A DNA stretch of 59,456 nucleotides, taken from Vallitalea sp. (GTDB taxonomy: Bacteria; Bacillota; Clostridia; Lachnospirales; Vallitaleaceae). The stretch lies in the NCBI GenBank assembly GCA_025210235.1, contig JAOASG010000047.1, positions 1-59,456 on the forward strand. The letters run 5' to 3'. This document shows, one piece after another, positions 1-6,445 of the stretch. Both the position numbers and the translations under genes were made by a program. The notes under the pieces were generated by a model, which was given only the letters and a program-made list of their open reading frames with translations, did no database searches and was not told the DNA's origin. Every line of letters begins with the position of its first letter. Position 1 is the first letter of the stretch.

Positions 1-32
1 AAATAAAAGAATACACAAAATAATATATTGAT

Positions 33-65
33 CCTACTTTCTTTGTTGGAAGTAGGTCTTTTTTT
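33..65 (+). terminator. Rho-independent terminator
   Basis: CCTACTT at 33-39 pairs with AAGTAGG at 50-56 and is followed by a T-rich tract. It would end transcription of a gene lying before the window. Confidence 0.7.
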
Positions 66-144
66 ATTGCTCAAAAATAAATTATCTGTTAATATTAATA
101 GAGTAATATCGGGAACGGGATTATATACTAAATGTCAATTTAGT

Positions 145-172
145 GGACAAGTTAAAAAGCTTGTCCTTTTTT
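145..172 (+). terminator. Rho-independent terminator
   Basis: GGACAAG at 145-151 pairs with CTTGTCC at 160-166, followed by six T. It lies about 80 bases before the next start codon, so it shields the small secreted-protein gene from upstream transcription. Confidence 0.65.
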
Positions 173-255
173 GCGAATTTTGATTCCAAATTATGATATT
201 ATTTTTATTCAAAGTAAAGTAGTATATAAGTATAAAAATTTAAGGAGGAAATTAT

Positions 256-651
256 ATGAAGAAAGTTATAATGATTATTAGTTGTGTGTTAATTATGGTT
301 AGCTCCACTTCTATGGTAGCAATGGCTGCTCCAGCTAGTTGTCATGTGCATGGGATTCATCAAATGCATCCAAGAGGTGGGGGCAGTGCGTACGAAGGTA
401 ATTATGTATCAACTCCGCCTTTTATTGAAGGGTCATTGTATCAGTGCGATTGCGGTGAAACAATTGTTTTCGATGGACATTTTAGTGTTGAATTAAGTGG
501 CTATCTAGGTAGATTTCTCTTAACACAATGGAATATAATAAATCCAACTAATCCTTTTCCTTATGAGGAGTATCTATTATACCAAGATCCAAACAATATA
601 ATGAATGTTCATTCAAAAACCTTACCAGGTTATCAATTTTATAGTTATTAA
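256..651 (+). CDS. Small secreted protein of unknown function (131 aa)
   Basis: I do not recognise this family. The N-terminus is a clear Sec signal peptide: Lys-Lys, then a hydrophobic core, with likely cleavage after the AMA or AAP segment around residues 24-26. The mature part is His- and Cys-containing (CHVHGIH near residues 29-35, a CDCG motif near residue 64) and Gly/Tyr/Pro-rich, so it could bind metal or form disulfides outside the cell. The start is supported by AAGGAGG six to eight bases upstream. It stands alone between terminators and is the first of two unrelated small secreted proteins in tandem. A bacteriocin-like or surface protein is possible, but nothing in the sequence proves either. 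Confidence 0.7.
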   Translation: MKKVIMIISCVLIMVSSTSMVAMAAPASCHVHGIHQMHPRGGGSAYEGNYVSTPPFIEGSLYQCDCGETIVFDGHFSVELSGYLGRFLLTQWNIINPTNPFPYEEYLLYQDPNNIMNVHSKTLPGYQFYSY

Positions 652-700
652 TGTTAATGGATTAGTATAACAACAAAAGCACTGATTAGTACATAATAAT

Positions 701-726
701 CCTACCTGTATGGTAGGTCTTTTTTA
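701..726 (+). terminator. Rho-independent terminator
   Basis: CCTACC at 701-706 and GGTAGG at 712-717 form a stem with a 5-base loop, followed by TCTTTTTT. The hairpin and tail closely resemble the terminator at 33-65. Confidence 0.75.
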
Positions 727-766
727 TGCACAAAACGGATATATATTACAATATTTTACAGAAAAT

Positions 767-801
767 AACCGAATACCACAGATAAACAACCGAATATCAC
801 A
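767..801. promoter_or_regulatory. Two 14-base direct repeats 21 bases apart (possible operator)
   Basis: AACCGAATACCACA (767-780) recurs as AACCGAATATCACA (788-801), with one mismatch and a 21-base period. The repeats lie on the same helix face about 120 bases before the next gene. This looks like a tandem activator or repressor site; the partner protein is unknown. Confidence 0.35.
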
Positions 802-916
802 AAGGTATTTACAAGTTAAATTATAAGGCATATATTTAATAAGTAATACTATTTATTATTAATGGTATTAATGCTGCAGCTTTAATATAAATATAAAAAA
901 TACGAGGAGGATAAAA

Positions 917-1261
917 ATGAAAAGAAAAATTTTATCTTTATTTTTGATTTTTGGACTTATATTGACATTCAGTACAAGCATTTATGCAGCTAAAAAAGAT
1001 GGAGTAGAATATTACATTTATAAAGACGGTGATAAAATAAGTATTCAAGTAATGTCAGAAAGACGATTCGATAATAAGGATTATGAAATCAATATTAAAT
1101 ATTATGATTGTAGTGATGATTTGATTGATTCAGAAGTATATGAAAAACGTAATACAGATTATTTTAAAAAAAGAGTAAGACCACCAAGAGGTACTGATCA
1201 CGAAACAATTAGGATTATTGCCAATGGTAAGATTATACATGAGGCGGGGTATAATTTTTGA
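917..1261 (+). CDS. Small secreted protein of unknown function (114 aa)
   Basis: The N-terminus is a Sec signal peptide (KRK followed by a hydrophobic stretch to about residue 22, cleavage near YAA at 23-25). The mature part of about 90 residues is rich in Lys, Asp and Tyr, with alternating hydrophobic residues suggesting a small beta-rich fold. I recognise no domain. The start is supported by GAGGAGG nine bases upstream. The bases just after this gene share a segment with those after the preceding secreted-protein gene, although the two proteins are not alike. Confidence 0.65.
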   Translation: MKRKILSLFLIFGLILTFSTSIYAAKKDGVEYYIYKDGDKISIQVMSERRFDNKDYEINIKYYDCSDDLIDSEVYEKRNTDYFKKRVRPPRGTDHETIRIIANGKIIHEAGYNF

Positions 1262-1402
1262 TAGTAATCTATCTATGCTTAAGTACATAAATTTATTTCT
1301 TATCTAAATAGACCGTATTAATATAACAACACTGATTAGTACATAACAAACTATCAGACAATTTAAAAGCTATAGGAAAGAATTATCTGACAACATAACA
1401 AT

Positions 1403-1424
1403 AGCCTACCTTAATCGGTAGGCT
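1403..1424. terminator. Hairpin at the end of the XRE gene
   Basis: AGCCTACC (1403-1410) and GGTAGGCT (1417-1424) form an 8-bp stem overlapping the minus-strand stop codon. The T-run after it is weak on either strand, so termination is likely but not certain. Confidence 0.45.
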
Positions 1425-1596
1425 TTGCTAGTTCCTCTAATGTAATATTAAGTCCTTTTGCAATCTTAACAGCAGTAGAAAACTTACAGTCTCCACGTTT
1501 AATTATATCCTCTATAGTTCTAATAGGTACACCACTTAATTCGGATATTTTCTTATTGGTAAGTCCTTTTTCGATTCTAATTTCTCTTAGTCTCAT
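1411..1596 (-). CDS. XRE-family HTH regulator (61 aa)
   Basis: This is a single helix-turn-helix domain: MRLREIRIEKGLTNKKISEL begins the HTH_3 fold, VPIRTIEDIIKRG is the recognition helix, and LNITLEELA closes it. There is no effector domain. I chose the ATG at 1596 because AAGGAA lies nine bases before it and because the upstream 55-aa gene ends only four bases earlier; an in-frame start 11 codons further up would overlap that gene. It is the last gene of a minus-strand micro-operon and may control the operon promoter at 1967-1995. Confidence 0.8.
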   Translation of the reverse strand: MRLREIRIEKGLTNKKISELSGVPIRTIEDIIKRGDCKFSTAVKIAKGLNITLEELAKPTD

Positions 1597-1600
1597 GAGA

Positions 1601-1768
1601 TCATTCCTTTTGAGTTTTAAAATACGCATATATTTTTACTAATAATATTACGAAGTATATAGCATAAAGTATAGCAAATAATGGTGAAAGATTATCCCTA
1701 ATAAGATGTAGTATAAAAATGAGTACAACAATTAAATCTGTTGAGAATTCCTTAAATATACTCTTCAT
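1601..1768 (-). CDS. Small membrane protein, two hydrophobic segments (55 aa)
   Basis: This short reading frame starts MKSIFKEFSTDL and carries two hydrophobic stretches (about residues 12-23 and 29-46) separated by the charged turn HLIRDN. It ends in a Lys-rich tail, KTQKE, a layout typical of a small two-helix membrane protein. It ends four bases before the XRE regulator, and the regulator's ribosome binding site lies in its last codons, so the two are probably translationally coupled. Its own Shine-Dalgarno is weak. The function is unknown; an immunity, antitoxin or accessory role next to the 35-aa peptide is a guess. Confidence 0.55.
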   Translation of the reverse strand: MKSIFKEFSTDLIVVLIFILHLIRDNLSPLFAILYAIYFVILLVKIYAYFKTQKE

Positions 1769-1792
1769 AATTATCGGTATGAGTGATATAAT

Positions 1793-1819
1793 AGGGATAG
1801 GGAGTTAAATCCTACCCCT
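1793..1819 (-). terminator. Hairpin after the 35-aa peptide gene
   Basis: On the minus strand AGGGGTAGG pairs with CCTATCCCT (nine pairs, one G-T) around a 9-base loop. It lies ten bases after the peptide stop codon. The T-run is poor, so it may be a partial terminator or processing signal that lowers expression of the next two genes. Confidence 0.45.
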
Positions 1820-1828
1820 AAGAGATAC

Positions 1829-1936
1829 TTATTTATGTTTGTTCTTTTTCAGCTTTTCGTAAATCGTGAGCAGATTTATTATGTAGGCTGAAAGTAAAAC
1901 AAATATTTCAAGTATCTCTTTTATTTTTACACTCAT
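1829..1936 (-). CDS. 35-aa hydrophobic peptide, candidate holin-like (type I toxin-like) peptide
   Basis: The frame encodes MSVKIKEILEIFVLLSAYII, then a short stretch ending EKLKKNKHK. It has one predicted membrane helix (about residues 8-25) and a strongly basic tail, the layout of the 'putative holin-like toxin' peptides (TxpA/BsrG type) of Firmicutes. An excellent ribosome binding site (GGAAAGGGGG) sits six bases before the ATG, and a near-consensus promoter lies 31-59 bases upstream of it. The toxin assignment is inference from architecture. A convincing antisense RNA is not proven, although a TATAAT on the plus strand at 1787-1792 (TTCATA 17 bases upstream) could transcribe across the 3' end. 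Confidence 0.55.
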   Translation of the reverse strand: MSVKIKEILEIFVLLSAYIINLLTIYEKLKKNKHK

Positions 1937-1966
1937 ATCATTCCCCCTTTCCTATTTGATAATACT

Positions 1967-1995
1967 ATTATACCACTTAAACACGTGGAAGTCAA
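1967..1995 (-). promoter_or_regulatory. Strong sigma-A promoter of the micro-operon
   Basis: On the minus strand TTGACT (1995-1990), a 17-base spacer and TATAAT (1972-1967) give an almost perfect housekeeping promoter. Transcription should start near 1960, leaving a leader of about 25 bases before the 35-aa peptide. Confidence 0.8.
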
Positions 1996-2020
1996 GCAAT
2001 AATAATATAATTTTACACAA

Positions 2021-2052
2021 AAAAAATAGCCCCTAAAGGCTATTCTTTGTTT
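2021..2052. terminator. Bidirectional terminator
   Basis: AATAGCC (2025-2031) pairs with GGCTATT (2038-2044). On the minus strand it is followed by a run of eight T, and on the plus strand by CTTTGTTT. It insulates the minus-strand promoter at 1995 and could end any plus-strand antisense transcript through the micro-operon. Confidence 0.6.
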
Positions 2053-2073
2053 ATACACTTGGTATACTAAGGG

Positions 2074-2100
2074 GTTGTTTAAGGAAACGCCCTAAACAAC
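2074..2100. repeat. Inverted repeat in the 1937-2248 gap
   Basis: GTTGTTTA (2074-2081) and TAAACAAC (2093-2100) form a perfect 8-bp dyad 11 bases apart. No T-run follows, so it looks more like an operator than a terminator. Apart from this, the terminator at 2021-2052 and the promoter at 1967-1995, I see nothing in the gap 1937-2248. Confidence 0.4.
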
Positions 2101-2248
2101 TAGAAGCATTTAAACATAACACAATAATAACTATACACCTCTTATTGAACTATGTCAAATAATACCAAAATTTTCCACTTGATTTTAGTATGCTAACGTG
2201 AGAAAAATAATATATAGACATTATTATAGACATCAGGGGGCATCTAAT

Positions 2249-2479
2249 ATGGAGAGACTAATCAGAATAACAAGACTCAGGGAAGTTAGACAATTGACGC
2301 AGTATGAACTTGCGAAAATGGTAGGAATATCAAGGGTAGAATTAAGTAAAATTGAGAGAGGGACGGTTGACCCTAGATTATCAACCGTTAAATCAATTGC
2401 AAAAGCTTTAAATGTCAGAATTGACTGCGTTGTTTCTACAAATAACGCAAATGTAAACTATAGTTTACAAAAAGTCTAA
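2249..2479 (+). CDS. XRE-family HTH regulator (76 aa)
   Basis: This is a single HTH_3 domain: RLREVRQLTQYELAKMVGIS, then ELSKIERGTVDPRLSTVKSI with the typical recognition helix, ending ALNVRIDCVV. The last 15 residues are Asn-rich and probably disordered. An upstream GTG (2198) is in frame, but I prefer the ATG at 2249 because AGGGGG lies eight bases before it and the extra N-terminal residues are not part of the domain. Such proteins bind palindromic operators as dimers; the dyad at 2074-2100 is a possible target. Confidence 0.8.
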   Translation: MERLIRITRLREVRQLTQYELAKMVGISRVELSKIERGTVDPRLSTVKSIAKALNVRIDCVVSTNNANVNYSLQKV

Positions 2480-2610
2480 ACAATCCAATCTATAAAATGT
2501 GGTATTATATATATAACAGCTGTAATCAATAATTAGTTCGCGGACTAAAGACCATAGACACCATTTGCAAACTTCTTACACGACACTTATATGACATTTG
2601 GGGAAATATA

Positions 2611-2640
2611 TAGACGAACAAACGTTTGGCATGGTATAAT
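2611..2640 (+). promoter_or_regulatory. Promoter with a LexA (SOS) box
   Basis: CGAACAAACGTTTG (2615-2628) matches the Gram-positive LexA operator CGAACRNRYGTTYC at every position but the last. It lies between a -35-like TAGACG (2611-2616) and a consensus TATAAT (2635-2640). LexA bound here would block RNA polymerase, so the downstream genes should be induced by DNA damage. Confidence 0.65.
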
Positions 2641-2674
2641 GTATATTGTAGTTTATAATTGTTATAGGGGATGG

Positions 2675-2761
2675 TTGAAACGCAAGATAAAATTAATACT
2701 TCTTAGTATTGTTATGGTTTTAGGCAAAAAACTTACATTAACATATACCAAGGAGGAATAA
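2675..2761 (+). CDS. Candidate 28-aa hydrophobic leader peptide
   Basis: A TTG start at 2675, four bases after AGGGG, opens a frame beginning MKRKIKLILLSIVMVLGKK: a basic N-terminus and one hydrophobic helix. The stop codon is two bases before the ATG of the next gene, and the ribosome binding site of that gene lies inside this frame. It could be an SOS-induced small membrane peptide, a leader that couples translation, or chance. Confidence 0.3.
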   Translation: MKRKIKLILLSIVMVLGKKLTLTYTKEE

Positions 2762-2763
2762 GG

Positions 2764-3456
2764 ATGACAGAAGCTTTATTGATTAATAAATTCAATACAG
2801 AAAAATACAGATTTGAAAGAGAAGGATATGTAATTAGATGTACGGCTATAGGTGATTACACTCCAAAAGATGCAGAAACGTTCATAAAGATTGCAAGAGC
2901 CTATTTTAGCACAATAGAGGATATACATAAATGTACCTTAATAGTAGATGCTAGGAGACAGAATGTATTAAGAAAAGAGGTTTTGCCCTATCTAGAAGAA
3001 GTGGAAAACTTATACATGAATACACCTTTCAAAGAGAGGAAGTTCTTACCACTATATGATGCAAAGGCTAACATGCAAGTAATCTCAATGGCAGGCAAAA
3101 GATTCTATGAAATGTTTGAACCTATTGAGGAGGAAGAATTAGAAGAAACAAGAAATATTAATAGTGATGCTTTAGAGGAATTACATGCTATGGAAGCAGA
3201 GTTCCAAGCGATCGTTAACGATATTAATTTACACCCAGAACACGTAGGTGACTACGACTTGTTTGGGATGGTAAAAGAAATGGAAGAGAGAAGTGTTTTG
3301 GTATCTGAAAAATCAAAGCATATACTTGATAGTAACAATATAGAAAAAATTGAGAAACAAGCTATTTTAAAAATGTCTAAAATGGATAAAGAAGAATTAA
3401 AAACATTCAAAACTTTATTAGTAACAATTTTTGATACTGCAATTTTAAAAGAATAA
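2764..3456 (+). CDS. Unknown protein behind a LexA-controlled promoter (230 aa)
   Basis: I do not recognise this protein. Residues 1-100 look like a compact alpha/beta domain (IRCTAIGDYTPKDAETFIKI, then CTLIVDARRQNVL), reminiscent of STAS/SpoIIAA-like folds. Residues 110-230 are acidic and helical, probably coiled coil (EEEELEETRNINSDALEELH, then a Lys/Glu-rich C-terminus). It has no signal peptide or membrane segment, so it is cytoplasmic. The start is fixed by AAGGAGG nine bases upstream. The LexA box at 2615-2628 implies induction by DNA damage, which would suit a stress or phage-type function, but no catalytic motif is visible. Confidence 0.7.
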   Translation: MTEALLINKFNTEKYRFEREGYVIRCTAIGDYTPKDAETFIKIARAYFSTIEDIHKCTLIVDARRQNVLRKEVLPYLEEVENLYMNTPFKERKFLPLYDAKANMQVISMAGKRFYEMFEPIEEEELEETRNINSDALEELHAMEAEFQAIVNDINLHPEHVGDYDLFGMVKEMEERSVLVSEKSKHILDSNNIEKIEKQAILKMSKMDKEELKTFKTLLVTIFDTAILKE

Positions 3457-3461
3457 AAATT

Positions 3462-3495
3462 TAGAATCCGCATTAATATTAGTGTAGATTCTTTA
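3462..3495 (+). terminator. Probable terminator
   Basis: AGAATC near 3463 pairs with GATTCT near 3487, with an inner dyad (CATTAATATTAGTG), followed by a short T-rich stretch. It lies just after the stop codon of the preceding gene. Confidence 0.45.
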
Positions 3496-3720
3496 TGCTA
3501 GATGTCTATATTGTCTTAGAGTGTTCGTGACTGTGTACTTGTACTCTTCACCTCCATCAATCAAAGTTACAATTAAATTTACATCTATACTTCAAAGACG
3601 GTTATCTACTTAACGAATATGTGGATAATCTTTTTTTGTTCTTTTAAGAATAGATAATATTTTTCTAGTCTCGTTTATCGTTATCAAAAAAATAAAGCAG
3701 TGAAGGTTAATTCTTGTATT

Positions 3721-3873
3721 TTATAATATGTTTTTATTCTTATCATACAAAATTTTAAAAAAGAAAAAATACATAGAAAACATACCTAAAGAATAATCAT
3801 TAGAAATGAAAAAGAATATAGCTAATAAAATTATTAAAATGTTATCATTATATTTGTTAATTAATTTTCGCAT
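3721..3873 (-). CDS. Small membrane protein (50 aa)
   Basis: The frame from ATG 3873 encodes MRKLINKYNDNI followed by two hydrophobic, Phe-rich helices (about residues 12-23 and 26-40) and a basic tail, KILYDKNKNIL. AAGGAG lies seven bases before this ATG. An in-frame start 17 codons further upstream has no ribosome binding site. It is alone and divergent from msrA. No family is recognised; it is likely a peptide inserted in the cytoplasmic membrane. Confidence 0.5.
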   Translation of the reverse strand: MRKLINKYNDNILIILLAIFFFISNDYSLGMFSMYFFFFKILYDKNKNIL

Positions 3874-3981
3874 AAAAACACTCCTTAAAAAGATTATATC
3901 ATAAATAAGATCAGGTAGAAACAAAAATATAAATAGTATTATTAGAGAATAATTTGATTAGACAGAAAGAGGAGGGACAAT

Positions 3982-4452
3982 ATGGAAGAAATATATTTTG
4001 CAGGTGGATGTCTATGGGGAGTACAAGCCTACATAAAAACTTTGCCTGGGGTTGCGTTTACAGAAGCCGGAAGAGCCAATGGAACAAGTAATACACTTGA
4101 AGGTGACTATGATGGTTATGCTGAATGTGTAAAAACAAAATTTGATCCAACTGTCGTATCTATAGAGCAATTAATGGAATATTTCTTTGAAATAATTGAC
4201 CCGTATAGTTTAAATAAACAAGGACACGATATTGGGGAAAAATATAGAACAGGAGTGTATAGTGAAAATCCTAAACATTTGGAAGAGGTAAAGGCGTTTA
4301 TTAGTAAAAGAAATGATAGCGACCTTATAGTTGTTGAAGTATTACCTCTTACAAACTACGTTAGAAGTGCAGAAGAACATCAGGATAGATTGGCTAGATG
4401 TCCAAACGATTATTGTCATATCCCACAACAAATACTTAATAAATATAAGTAA
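3982..4452 (+). CDS. msrA: Peptide-methionine (S)-S-oxide reductase
   Basis: MsrA reduces methionine S-sulfoxide in proteins with electrons from thioredoxin, repairing oxidative damage in the cytoplasm. The active-site motif GGCLWG is at residues 8-13 with catalytic Cys10 (the family has GCFW). The conserved EVVxVxFDP-like strand appears as CVKTKFDPTVVSIEQL, and the DPYSLNKQGHDIGEKYRTGV segment is the substrate loop. A C-terminal Cys pair region (RLARCPNDYCHIP) could supply recycling cysteines. At 156 aa it is a full-length single-domain MsrA. AGAGGAGGG lies before the start. It is monocistronic, with no msrB nearby. Leu replaces the usual Phe in GCFW. Confidence 0.92.
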   Translation: MEEIYFAGGCLWGVQAYIKTLPGVAFTEAGRANGTSNTLEGDYDGYAECVKTKFDPTVVSIEQLMEYFFEIIDPYSLNKQGHDIGEKYRTGVYSENPKHLEEVKAFISKRNDSDLIVVEVLPLTNYVRSAEEHQDRLARCPNDYCHIPQQILNKYK

Positions 4453-4545
4453 GAGATACTGTTAGTAGGTGATGGAATAATGATGAAATACTATTCTCCT
4501 TAAAAAGTTAATTCAAACATGTAATTAACAATGAAAAAGTATATA

Positions 4546-4594
4546 AGTTGAAAATTAATGATTTATTTTCTGTGAATTATAATGTATAATTGAT
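4546..4594 (+). promoter_or_regulatory. Conserved promoter/operator module, copy 1 (sulfatase)
   Basis: This segment ends in TATAAT (4585-4590), with TTTATT 17 bases upstream. From AGTTGA at 4546 to the -10 hexamer it aligns without gaps to 8941-8985 (about 36 of 45 positions identical). The match upstream of two separate transcription units suggests a shared activator, most likely the AraC-family protein encoded between them. Confidence 0.55.
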
Positions 4595-4636
4595 AAATAT
4601 ATTTATGTTCATTATAATGCAGTTAATTTAATGAAG

Positions 4637-4718
4637 TAATAGGTAAAGAATATCAATTACCTTAAATGAAGCAATATTAATAGGTAAAGAATATCAATTA
4701 CCTTAAATGAAGCAATAT
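4637..4718 (+). repeat. Tandem 41-bp direct repeat (two copies)
   Basis: 4637-4677 is repeated exactly at 4678-4718. Each unit contains the dyad AGGTAA-N10-TTACCT. The second copy ends 16 bases before the sulfatase ATG, so the repeat forms most of its 5' untranslated leader. Confidence 0.85.
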
Positions 4719-4733
4719 TAAAAGGAGAATATT

Positions 4734-6152
4734 ATGAAGAATATACTAATGATTATTTGTGATCAATTAAGTGCTACAGCACTTAGAGCATATGGTAACG
4801 ATTATGTTAAGGCGCCAAACATTGATAGTTTATCTGAAAATGGTGTAGTATTTGAGAACGCATATACAACATGTCCTTTATGTCAGCCTGCAAGAGCATC
4901 TTTCTGGAGTTCTAAATATCCACATCAGACAAAAGTATTAAGTAATTTACCAGACCAAGGGTTTGATACATTTTCTACAGAAATCGAAACACTAGGAGAT
5001 TTGTTTAGTAAAAATGGGTATGATTGTGTACATATTGGTAAGAAACATGACTATGGAGCACTTAGAGGTTTTGTAAATATGGATTATAAACAAATTAAAA
5101 GTGAAAGAGATAATCCAGCAATAACAGTTGATTACGAGACTTTTTATGATGAGGACACGACAAGAAAAACTGTTCACTATCTAAAAGAAGAAATTTCTGA
5201 TAGTCCATTTCTATTAGTTGCAGATTTGCAAAATCCACATAATATATGTTCATATATCGGTGAAAATGAATTTGGACACAAAGATTTTGGGATTAAAGAA
5301 GAAGAATTACCTCCATTACCAGATAATTATAACTTTGATGATGCACCTAATCGTCCAGAATTCATACAATATATGTGTTGTGGACATAGACGTCAGAGCC
5401 AAACAGTTCATTGGGGTGAAGATGATTTTAAACATTATTTATATGCTTATTATCATTATATAAGTGTTGTTGATAAACAAATAGGTAAGATATTAAAAGC
5501 TTTAGAAGAATCAGGAAAGAAAGAAGATACAATGATAGTCTTTTTCGCAGACCATGGAGAAGGAATGGCATCTCATCGTTTAGTTACCAAATATGGGGCT
5601 TTTTACGAAGAAACTAATAGGGTACCTCTAATTTTTACAGGAAATGGTGTAAAAGGTAAAAGAAAGATTGATGGATTAGTTTCATTACTAGACATATACC
5701 CTACGTTAGCTGACTATGCAGGGATATCAACATATAAAAAAGAAGAAGGTATAAGTCATTATAAACAAATTATTGGAGAAAGTGATACTACAAATAACCA
5801 ATATGTAAGTGCTGAGTGGTATGATGAATATGATGGCTACATTGTTCCTGGTAGAATGTATCTTGATAAAGATTATAAATATACAGTATACCAAGAAGAT
5901 AATAGCGAAGAATTATTTGATATGAAAAATGATAGATTAGAAAATGTGAATTTAGCTGTAAAACCTGAATATAAACAGATACTAGAACAATATAGACAAA
6001 AGTTTAAAAAACATATAGAAGAAACAAGAGATAATTTCTTTAGTCTTAAGAGCGAATATGACAAAAAGTATAGACAACATAAACCAGGTATGGAAAATCA
6101 TAGCGGACCTAATGCTGTACTAGAATATTCGGAAAGAATTAAAAAACAATAG
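4734..6152 (+). CDS. Type I (formylglycine) sulfatase
   Basis: This cytoplasmic enzyme removes sulfate esters from sugars. The sulfatase signature CQPAR places the formylglycine precursor at Cys50; the N-terminal metal site is IICDQLSATALRAYG (Asp10), and FFADHGEGMASH gives the second metal ligand set (Asp-His). At 472 aa it is of normal length, with no signal peptide, which suggests it acts on imported oligosaccharides. In anaerobes maturation needs an anSME radical-SAM enzyme, not present here. The gene is alone on its transcript but shares a promoter module with the ABC transporter operon at 9097, tying it to the same glycan. The exact sugar substrate cannot be read from the sequence. Confidence 0.9.
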   Translation: MKNILMIICDQLSATALRAYGNDYVKAPNIDSLSENGVVFENAYTTCPLCQPARASFWSSKYPHQTKVLSNLPDQGFDTFSTEIETLGDLFSKNGYDCVHIGKKHDYGALRGFVNMDYKQIKSERDNPAITVDYETFYDEDTTRKTVHYLKEEISDSPFLLVADLQNPHNICSYIGENEFGHKDFGIKEEELPPLPDNYNFDDAPNRPEFIQYMCCGHRRQSQTVHWGEDDFKHYLYAYYHYISVVDKQIGKILKALEESGKKEDTMIVFFADHGEGMASHRLVTKYGAFYEETNRVPLIFTGNGVKGKRKIDGLVSLLDIYPTLADYAGISTYKKEEGISHYKQIIGESDTTNNQYVSAEWYDEYDGYIVPGRMYLDKDYKYTVYQEDNSEELFDMKNDRLENVNLAVKPEYKQILEQYRQKFKKHIEETRDNFFSLKSEYDKKYRQHKPGMENHSGPNAVLEYSERIKKQ

Positions 6153-6180
6153 TAGGTATAGAACAAATAAAATAATAATT

Positions 6181-6244
6181 AAGGTATAGAATTAATTATT
6201 TATTTACTCTTAAGTATATAAATATTAATATCTATACCTTTTTG
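6181..6244 (+). terminator. Terminator with a long loop
   Basis: AAGGTATAGA (6181-6190) pairs perfectly with TCTATACCTT (6231-6240), followed by TTT. The 40-base loop is AT-rich. It separates the sulfatase from the AraC regulator. Confidence 0.6.
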
Positions 6245-6445
6245 TGTTGTCGTTACATATTTTTAATATAATGTTTGTTATATAATCATAAAAGAGATAT
6301 CTCATTTCTTGTTTTTTTTGTGCATTAATGGTATTATTATATTTGCTATTTACATTTGGGTAATATTTATAAAAAGATCCGTCATTTTTTTAATAAGCTA
6401 AATTAATTAAAATTGACATATTCATTAAAGGATGGGGGAAGAATC

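Noticed and set aside
5218..5463. Plus-strand frame inside the first sulfatase
   Set aside because: It is in another frame within conserved sulfatase sequence, with no binding site and poor codon use.
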